From Paenibacillus herberti (GTDB lineage: Bacteria > Bacillota > Bacilli > Paenibacillales > Paenibacillaceae), in contig NZ_NMUQ01000001.1 of the NCBI RefSeq assembly GCF_002233675.1, forward strand, positions 1,253,212 through 1,317,211: 64,000 bases of DNA, read 5' to 3'. A model generated the notes under the pieces. The model was given only the letters and a program-made list of their open reading frames with translations. It did not search any database and had not been told where the DNA came from. Positions within the stretch are counted from its first letter, which is position 1. Each line of letters begins with the position of its first letter. The position numbers and the translations under genes were made by a program. This document shows, in pieces, positions 58,110 to 64,000 of this stretch.

Positions 58110-59721
58110 TGAGAAGCACATATTGGACGGGTTGTATGATCTGTTCAACGAGCAAGCGGAGCTGAATTTGACCGTTTTTAAAGCAGCATCAGCTTTTGAA
58201 GCTCTGGCCATACTTTCGGGTACGAAAATTGATATTGTGTTAACCGATATTCATATGCCGAAAATGAGCGGACTGGAGATGGTGGAACAAGTAAAAGCGA
58301 AGTGGCCTCGCTGCCGGATCATCTTTCTGACGGGATATGATGAATTCGACTATGTGTACAAAGCGATTCAACATGGGAATGTAAAGTATATTCTCAAATC
58401 GGACGGTGACCGCAAAATCATTCAAACAGTCGCGGACAGCATTCGTGAATTGGAAGAAAGCTTAATCATGGAAACTCTACTTGCTGATGCACAGGTGACA
58501 CGAAGGAAACAGACGGATCATATGTGCTCTCTATTTTTCACGGATATTTTGGACGGCCTGTTATCCGCAGACGATGGGAAGCAGAGTGAGCTACAGCAGC
58601 TGGATGTTCAACTTGATCGAGGCGAACCGCTTTTAATGCTCCTTGTGAGACTTGAAGGGGTTACAGCAGATATTCCGCGGCATGAGCTGGACGATCTGTT
58701 CATAGCGCTGCAAACGATTTGCTTGCACTATCTTTCGCCTCTCGCGAAGCTGATTCATCTTACTTACAATCGGACGTATTTAGTGCTGTTTCTCCAGCCT
58801 TTTGAATTGAAAAAAGCTTCGTGGAATGGGCTCAGCACCTTTGTTGCAGGAACGCTGGAAACGATTCAACAGGCTTGTCAAAAAAACTTAAATACAAACA
58901 TCTCGTTTGCCTGGCTAACAGAACCTGTACAGTGGGAAGCGATTCCGCAGAAGTTTTCATTTTTGAAGCTTCTATTCATGTATCACAGCAATGAAGGGCG
59001 GCTTATTCTGACGGAAAAAAATAGGCTGGAAACCGAACATTCCAGAGCGACTCCGGGTGAGCTTGAGCCTATTCAACTACTGAAAAAAGAAATGGGGAGA
59101 CTATCCCATCTTTATGAAACAGGTCAAAAGGCGGTTTATCTTCATAGCCTGGATACAATCGAGGAAATACTGCGGCAAATAAGCCTAGATGATTCGCATG
59201 CGCTGGAAATGTACTATTCGCTATCGCTGCATGCGGTATCGGTTATCAACAAGCTTGGCGTAGCAGAGGATGCCTACTACAGAGCAAGTGTAGGCAAGCT
59301 TTCCGCTTGTTCCATACCGCCTATTTGGAATGAGGTGCTGCCTTTTTTCCGGGAGCTCGCGAACAGCTTTTTTCACTATCAGCAGTCGCAAGGAGCCCGG
59401 ATACAGGATGATGTCATCATCAAAATCAAACGTTATATTAAAGGGAATCTGAAGGAGGATTTGTCGCTGACACGACTTTCCGAGCTCGTATTTTTGAATC
59501 CCGATTATTTATCCCGGCTGTTCCGCCAGAGGGGCGGGGTCACTCTATCGGAGTATATTACCGCTCAGAGAATTAGCGAAGCCAAACATTTGCTGACGAT
59601 TAGCCCAATGCTTATTCAGGACGTGGCCAAACAGCTCGGTTTCTCAACTGCCGGTTATTTCACCCGCTTTTTCAAAAAGGAAACGGGGCTGACGCCGGAA
59701 GAATATCGGAGTTCGCAATAA
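58084..59721 (+). CDS. YesN-family response regulator with AraC-type DNA-binding domain
   Basis: 545 residues. Receiver domain at 1-120 with Asp55 in L-T-D-I-H-M-P, a long helical linker of about 300 residues, and an AraC-type double HTH at about 440-540 (L-T-R-L-S-E-L-V-F-L-N-P-D-Y-L-S-R-L-F and I-Q-D-V-A-K-Q-L-G-F). The start lies inside the YesM gene. It should activate the sugar-uptake genes downstream (59864 on) when the kinase senses the ligand. Confidence 0.94.
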   Translation: MVHLLIVDDEKHILDGLYDLFNEQAELNLTVFKAASAFEALAILSGTKIDIVLTDIHMPKMSGLEMVEQVKAKWPRCRIIFLTGYDEFDYVYKAIQHGNVKYILKSDGDRKIIQTVADSIRELEESLIMETLLADAQVTRRKQTDHMCSLFFTDILDGLLSADDGKQSELQQLDVQLDRGEPLLMLLVRLEGVTADIPRHELDDLFIALQTICLHYLSPLAKLIHLTYNRTYLVLFLQPFELKKASWNGLSTFVAGTLETIQQACQKNLNTNISFAWLTEPVQWEAIPQKFSFLKLLFMYHSNEGRLILTEKNRLETEHSRATPGELEPIQLLKKEMGRLSHLYETGQKAVYLHSLDTIEEILRQISLDDSHALEMYYSLSLHAVSVINKLGVAEDAYYRASVGKLSACSIPPIWNEVLPFFRELANSFFHYQQSQGARIQDDVIIKIKRYIKGNLKEDLSLTRLSELVFLNPDYLSRLFRQRGGVTLSEYITAQRISEAKHLLTISPMLIQDVAKQLGFSTAGYFTRFFKKETGLTPEEYRSSQ

Positions 59722-59863
59722 GTTGTCAAGATTATGTAAGCGAAATCAAGATTGTGAAATAGCGGGCGAATAAGCTCCGTTTTATCATGAAGAGAGAGCG
59801 CAGGAAACAGGCGTACTCTCTTTATTTCTTTTGATCCATAGCTTACGAAGGAGGTCATACAGG

Positions 59864-61774
59864 ATGATGAATAAGCTTAACCGCTACGAAAGACTAAGAG
59901 AAGATGGGGCTTTTTTGACAAACAGCACGATAATTGAAGGAGGCAGTGAGCTGCTGAGCCGGATTGTCCAGGATAGTCTAGTCCGAAATAATCTAGTTCA
60001 TGAAAGTGATTCTACTATCTTTACTGCCGTCCGATTTATCGGAGGGATGGATGAAGAGATCACCGGAAAAATCAACGAGACTTTTGGAATTGTGTTGGAG
60101 TCAAATAAGGACGGCTATGCCATCGATGCAGGCGAAGAAGTGTGTATTTACGCGGAGAGTATGAGGGGACTGCTGTACGGGGCATATTCCCTCCAACAGA
60201 TGAGTGAGCAGGGTTACTTGAAAAAGGGCCTTATTTATAATGTGCCGCTCTGCTCATTCCGCGGACTTAAAGTGTATCTTCCGGCAGCAGAGGACATGGA
60301 GTATTTCAAAAGCTTTATCGATATGGCCTGTTACTATCGCTACAATACGATTGTTGTTGAAGTCGGCGGAGCGATGGAGTACAAACGCCACCCGGAAATC
60401 AATGAAGGCTGGAAAGAATATTGCGACGAAATGCGCGAATATTCAGGCAAGGGAAAGGATGTTCAAAACCGCTATACATGGGAGAAAAACTCCATTCACT
60501 GCGAGAATGGCGGCGGAGACTGGCTACCGCAGCACTCGGTCAAAGAGCTGATCGATTATTGTACAGCAAGAGGACTTGATGTTATTCCCGAGGTTCCGTC
60601 GCTCAGCCATTGCGATTACTTGCTGACGAGACATCCGGAGCTGGCGGAAAGACAGGATGATCCGTATCCTGACACGTATTGCCCTTCAAACCCGGCGAGT
60701 TATGAGCTGTTATTCGATGTGTTGGATGAAATCGTAGATGTGTTCAGGCCGCAGACGGTGCATGTTGGACATGACGAGCTGTATACGATCGCGGTGTGCG
60801 AAGCCTGCAGAGGAAAAGATGCCGCGGCGTTATACAGGGAAGATTTAACTAAAATCAATCAATTTTTAGTAGATAAGGGCATCCGTACGATGATTTGGGG
60901 AGAAAAGCTGTTGAACAGCGGGGGCAGTAGCGTCCACGCCTATGCCGGAGCCCAGCGCATTATCCTGAGTCAGGATGGATACGTCGAGCAGGTCATACCA
61001 GCAACCTATCCGGCCATTGATATGATTCCGAAAGACATTCAAATCATGCACTGGTACTGGTTTTTCGGGAAACATTTTGACGAGCAGCTGCTTGAGCGGA
61101 ACTTGTATACGGTATATGGCAACTTTGAGGGGCCAGGCATCCCGGGATGGACGCCTCGCTTGGCAAAAGGCATTCAGGGAGCTTCAATTTCCAATTGGAG
61201 TGCGCTCAAGGAGAACTATCTGCAGCGGAACGGAATCTTTTTCAACATTGTGTATGGCAACCGGATGTTCTGGCAGGAAAACTATGACGAGAGTTTGTAT
61301 CCAAAGCTTGCTGAAGAAGTGTTCGAGGAGTTGTTCCGCTATAAAAATCACTCCGTTCTCGCAGGCCCGCATATCGAGATCACACATGCTTCAACCCTTT
61401 ATCGAGAATTTGAATGGTTTTTTGACGGCAGATTCATCGATCCGCTGCTAGATTTCCTTGGTGAGTATGAAATCACGTTCGACGATGGAGAAACGCTTCG
61501 AGTTCCGGTCAACTACGGTACCGATATTTCCAGTCTTGAATGCTCATGGGGTCTGAAATTATCTCAGCGCTTCGATAGTTATGAATTCGACCGGACACTC
61601 ATTCAAGTATCGGGCTCAGCGCTTCCAGTACGAAATGGAAACCAAACTTGGTATAAAATCGTGTTGGCCAATCCATTCCCGGATAAAGGGCTAAACGGAA
61701 TTACATTTATCCCGCAGAACGAGAAGAGCGGGCAGGTCTTGCTTCGCCAAATCCAGCTCAAAAACAGGGAATGA
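59864..61774 (+). CDS. GH20 beta-N-acetylhexosaminidase, predicted cytoplasmic
   Basis: 636 residues from the ATG at 59864 (GGAGG nine bases upstream). An N-terminal GH20b-like domain (about 1-125) is followed by the catalytic TIM barrel (about 130-470) with the substrate-assisted pair Asp304-Glu305 in H-V-G-H-D-E-L-Y, and a C-terminal region without clear assignment. No signal peptide, so cleavage should take place inside the cell after uptake. The enzyme releases terminal GlcNAc or GalNAc. Genes for two sugar ABC permeases and a binding protein follow, and the linked YesM/YesN pair precedes it. Confidence 0.88.
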   Translation: MMNKLNRYERLREDGAFLTNSTIIEGGSELLSRIVQDSLVRNNLVHESDSTIFTAVRFIGGMDEEITGKINETFGIVLESNKDGYAIDAGEEVCIYAESMRGLLYGAYSLQQMSEQGYLKKGLIYNVPLCSFRGLKVYLPAAEDMEYFKSFIDMACYYRYNTIVVEVGGAMEYKRHPEINEGWKEYCDEMREYSGKGKDVQNRYTWEKNSIHCENGGGDWLPQHSVKELIDYCTARGLDVIPEVPSLSHCDYLLTRHPELAERQDDPYPDTYCPSNPASYELLFDVLDEIVDVFRPQTVHVGHDELYTIAVCEACRGKDAAALYREDLTKINQFLVDKGIRTMIWGEKLLNSGGSSVHAYAGAQRIILSQDGYVEQVIPATYPAIDMIPKDIQIMHWYWFFGKHFDEQLLERNLYTVYGNFEGPGIPGWTPRLAKGIQGASISNWSALKENYLQRNGIFFNIVYGNRMFWQENYDESLYPKLAEEVFEELFRYKNHSVLAGPHIEITHASTLYREFEWFFDGRFIDPLLDFLGEYEITFDDGETLRVPVNYGTDISSLECSWGLKLSQRFDSYEFDRTLIQVSGSALPVRNGNQTWYKIVLANPFPDKGLNGITFIPQNEKSGQVLLRQIQLKNRE

Positions 61775-61794
61775 CTGCAGGGGAAGGGAGCTGA

Positions 61795-62718
61795 TTGGAC
61801 TTGAATCTGATCAAAGGAGTAAACAGGCAAAAGCTTTTCAAGGAACTTCCACTGCATCTCATGCTGATTCCGCCCGTTATTCTCGTATTGATTTTCAGCT
61901 ACGGGCCGATGCTGGGCATCGTCATTGCTTTTCAGGATTTCGTGCCTGCCAACGGATGGTTCAACTCGCCTTGGATTGGACTGGATAATTTCACTTATGT
62001 GCTGGAGTTCCCTGATGTGAAGCAGATTCTTTGGAACACCTTTTTAATCGCCATTCTCAAAATTGCCGCGGGAATCGTCTGTCCCATCTTGCTGGCTCTG
62101 TCGCTGAATGAAATCAAAAAGACCTTGTTCAAAAGAGGTTTTCAAACAATCGTTTATTTGCCGCATTTTATGTCCTGGGTATTGCTAGCAGGCATTCTGA
62201 TCGACATTCTCTCCCCGTCAGGCGGAATCATCAACAACATCCTCAAATCACTGAACATGCAGCCCATTTATTTTTTGGGAGAAGGAACCTGGTTCCGAGC
62301 CGTGCTGATCGTATCCAATGTGTGGAAGGAAGTTGGCTTTGATACAATCGTTTATTTGGCGGCAATCCTGTCGATTGATCGGACGCAGTATGAGTCGGCC
62401 GTGCTTGACGGTGCGGGATACGCGCGGCAGCTCTGGCATATTACGCTGCCGGGCATTCGCGGCATTATCGTGCTCTTAATGCTGCTCAACATCGGGAGCA
62501 TTTTGAACGCGGGCTTCGACCAGATTTTCAATTTGTACAGTCCGCAGGTATATGAGAGCGCCGATATTCTAGATACATTCGTTTACCGGATCGGCATGGA
62601 GGAGATGCAATACGGCGTCGCTACAGCAGTTGGATTGTTCAAATCAATCGTATCCTTCGTGCTCATAACGTTTTCCTACTATTTGGCCTATAAAGTTGTG
62701 AATTACAGAATTTTCTAG
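61795..62718 (+). CDS. Sugar ABC transporter permease, LplB-type (MalF-like)
   Basis: 307 residues from a TTG start with GGGAG upstream. Six membrane helices; the EAA-like loop E-S-A-V-L-D-G-A-G-Y-A-R-Q-L-W-H-I-T-L-P near residue 205 contacts the ATPase. It belongs to the LplB/YtcP-type CUT1 family for oligosaccharides. No ATPase gene is in the window; in Bacillus-like genomes a shared MsmX-type ATPase serves such importers. 20 bp from the GH20 stop. Confidence 0.93.
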   Translation: MDLNLIKGVNRQKLFKELPLHLMLIPPVILVLIFSYGPMLGIVIAFQDFVPANGWFNSPWIGLDNFTYVLEFPDVKQILWNTFLIAILKIAAGIVCPILLALSLNEIKKTLFKRGFQTIVYLPHFMSWVLLAGILIDILSPSGGIINNILKSLNMQPIYFLGEGTWFRAVLIVSNVWKEVGFDTIVYLAAILSIDRTQYESAVLDGAGYARQLWHITLPGIRGIIVLLMLLNIGSILNAGFDQIFNLYSPQVYESADILDTFVYRIGMEEMQYGVATAVGLFKSIVSFVLITFSYYLAYKVVNYRIF

Positions 62719-62730
62719 GAGGCCAGTTCA

Positions 62731-63615
62731 ATGGTAGAAAATGCGACGTTTGGGAGGAAGCTATTCATCGTTGTTAATTATAGCTTTTTAATCGCGCTAG
62801 CCTGTGCATGCCTATTCCCAATTGTGCATATCGCGGCGCTGTCGATGAGCTCACAATCGGCGGCATCAGCTGGGCTGGTTACGATATGGCCGAAGGATTT
62901 TACTTGGATGTCATATCGCTATATTCTGGAAAACTCGGCCTTTTTCACTTCGTTCGGTGTGACTCTGGAAAGGGTGCTTATCGGCGGGACGATGAGCATG
63001 TGCATGACGCTTCTGGCTGCTTACCCGCTGTCCAAAGATTCCCGTAAATTCAAAGGCCGTTCCGTATACGCGTGGTTTTTCATGTTCACGACGATTTTTG
63101 GCGGCGGCCTGATCCCTACTTTTATGGTGGTCAAGTCAGCCGGACTGATGGATTCCATATGGGCATTGGTGCTGCCAACTGCTGTTCCTGTATTCAACAT
63201 CTTGCTCATGCTCAATTTCTTCAGGCAAATTCCCGAAGAACTGGAGGAAGCGGCATTCATCGACGGAGCAGGGCATCTGCGCACACTGTGGAATGTGTAC
63301 TTGCCGGTGTCTATACCTTCGCTGGCGACAAACGGGCTACTCATTCTCATCATGCATTGGAATTCGTGGTTTGACGGCATGATTTATATGAATGATGTTG
63401 ACAATTATCCGCTGCAAACCTACATTCAGTCCATTATCGTCAGCTCCGATTTGACCAATCTGAAGCCTGACGACTTAGAAGAGTTAAGCGCGATTTCCGA
63501 CAAAACGGTCAAGGCGGCGCAAATTTTCGTTTCTATGGTTCCAATTATGGCGATCTATCCTTTTTTGCAAAAATATTTTATAGGCGGCATGCTGCTTGGT
63601 AGCGTGAAGGGATAA
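62731..63615 (+). CDS. Sugar ABC transporter permease, YtcP-type (MalG-like)
   Basis: 294 residues with six helices; E-E-A-A-F-I-D-G-A-G-H-L-R-T-L-W-N near residue 175 is the EAA loop, and AGGAGG lies upstream. It pairs with the LplB-type subunit encoded 12 bp upstream. Together they form the membrane channel of an oligosaccharide importer. Confidence 0.93.
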   Translation: MVENATFGRKLFIVVNYSFLIALACACLFPIVHIAALSMSSQSAASAGLVTIWPKDFTWMSYRYILENSAFFTSFGVTLERVLIGGTMSMCMTLLAAYPLSKDSRKFKGRSVYAWFFMFTTIFGGGLIPTFMVVKSAGLMDSIWALVLPTAVPVFNILLMLNFFRQIPEELEEAAFIDGAGHLRTLWNVYLPVSIPSLATNGLLILIMHWNSWFDGMIYMNDVDNYPLQTYIQSIIVSSDLTNLKPDDLEELSAISDKTVKAAQIFVSMVPIMAIYPFLQKYFIGGMLLGSVKG

Positions 63616-63644
63616 ATTCAAACCAAATGCCAGGGGGAAATCAC

Positions 63645-64000
63645 ATGGATAAAAAGGTGATGTTCAAAGTATCCGCTGTCTTAACGCTCGCGGTCGCCGC
63701 ATTAGCGGGCTGCTCCGGCCAGAATGCATCAAATAAGTCGCCGCAACCAACTGTCAGCGCTGCCGTTAACGAAAATATTGATCCCAATGCCAAATACGAT
63801 CCTCCGATTGAGGTTTCCACTCATTTTTCCGTTGGCGCGTCATTTGCGGATAAGTTCAAGGATGAACAGCTGAACACCAATGTGTTTGCTAAAGGTCAGT
63901 TGGAGGAGCTCGGAATCAAGCTTACGTACAAGTGGATTGCCCGCGGGGACGATCAGAGCTTCCAGAAATCAAGCGTAGCTATCGCTTCCGGCGATATTCC
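63645..64000 (+). CDS. Extracellular sugar-binding lipoprotein (3' end outside window)
   Basis: 118 codons are visible before the window ends. A lipoprotein signal with lipobox A-L-A-G-C near residue 23 is followed by a Ser/Asn-rich linker and the start of a solute-binding fold (P-P-I-E-V-S-T-H-F-S). GGGGGA lies upstream of the ATG. The gene belongs to the YesM/N-GH20-ABC locus. It presumably captures the oligosaccharide ligand. The remaining roughly 400 residues are outside the window. Confidence 0.88.
   Translation, partial: MDKKVMFKVSAVLTLAVAALAGCSGQNASNKSPQPTVSAAVNENIDPNAKYDPPIEVSTHFSVGASFADKFKDEQLNTNVFAKGQLEELGIKLTYKWIARGDDQSFQKSSVAIASGDI

Noticed and set aside
1-64000. rRNA or tRNA genes, intact insertion sequences or prophage modules
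   Set aside because: I saw no tRNA-like cloverleaf, rRNA sequence, transposase, integrase or phage structural gene by reading; a covariance-model scan would settle the tRNA question.

Overview
The window looks like chromosome of a spore-forming, low- to mid-GC Gram-positive of the Paenibacillus type. This rests on a GerA-type germination operon behind a match to the sporulation SigG promoter, strong GGAGG-type ribosome binding sites, frequent TTG/GTG starts, a YesM/YesN two-component pair beside LplB/YtcP-type sugar permeases, and short palindromic intergenic repeats. The genus is an inference from family resemblance; no rRNA or tRNA gene is present to confirm it.

Layout. 1-8.4 kb: an EamA transporter cut by the window edge with a divergent LysR regulator, a two-domain peptidoglycan hydrolase without a signal peptide, a Rossmann-fold protein, small membrane proteins, nicotinamidase (pncA) and an MFS transporter. 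8.6-12.5 kb: a germination receptor operon in the order permease (B), A, C, with a 209-bp out-of-frame overlap between B and A. 12.7-20 kb: an RluA-type pseudouridine synthase, then an accessory stretch with two AT-rich orphan genes, a DHA2 exporter with its LysR regulator, a DNA alkylation repair gene, and several broken genes (a frameshifted small ORF, a DinB-family gene with an in-frame stop, a decayed pentapeptide-repeat gene). 20-25.2 kb: PadR/DUF2812 and a membrane-anchored serine hydrolase with an OmpR/histidine kinase pair. 25.2-28.9 kb: gene remnants, a YcdB-like protein, a phosphotransferase and a 50-bp-phased repeat cluster.

29-37 kb: a YebC-family protein, LysR, rhodanese, a small zinc-ribbon protein, a tandem-HTH MerR regulator divergent from a UvrA2-like ATPase that lacks the UvrB-binding region, and two YdcZ-type membrane proteins around a Crp/Fnr regulator. 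37-43.6 kb: an ECF sigma factor with a DUF3600-like partner, a PadR-DUF1048-DUF1048-ABC exporter operon, an MFS transporter, a GIY-YIG protein behind a promoter with a perfect 27-bp palindrome, and ndk. 43.6-49 kb: a CitA/DcuS-type two-component pair without its usual transporter, and two tandem CNNM/CorC-type membrane proteins followed by a 53-bp-phased hairpin repeat array.

49-53 kb is a complete efeUOB iron-uptake operon under a Fur box. 53-56.2 kb has MFS, TVP38 and Bcr/CflA-type genes. 56.4 kb to the end is a sugar-uptake locus: YesM/YesN sensing pair, a predicted cytoplasmic GH20 hexosaminidase, two ABC permeases and a solute-binding lipoprotein cut by the window edge. The gene order suggests import of an amino-sugar oligosaccharide and its cleavage inside the cell.

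I found no CRISPR array, intact insertion sequence, prophage module or clear defence island. The least explained signals are the nested germination genes, the tandem-HTH MerR/UvrA2 pair, the two phased repeat arrays, the palindromic promoter at 42.2 kb and the cluster of decayed genes at 13.6-19.7 kb.
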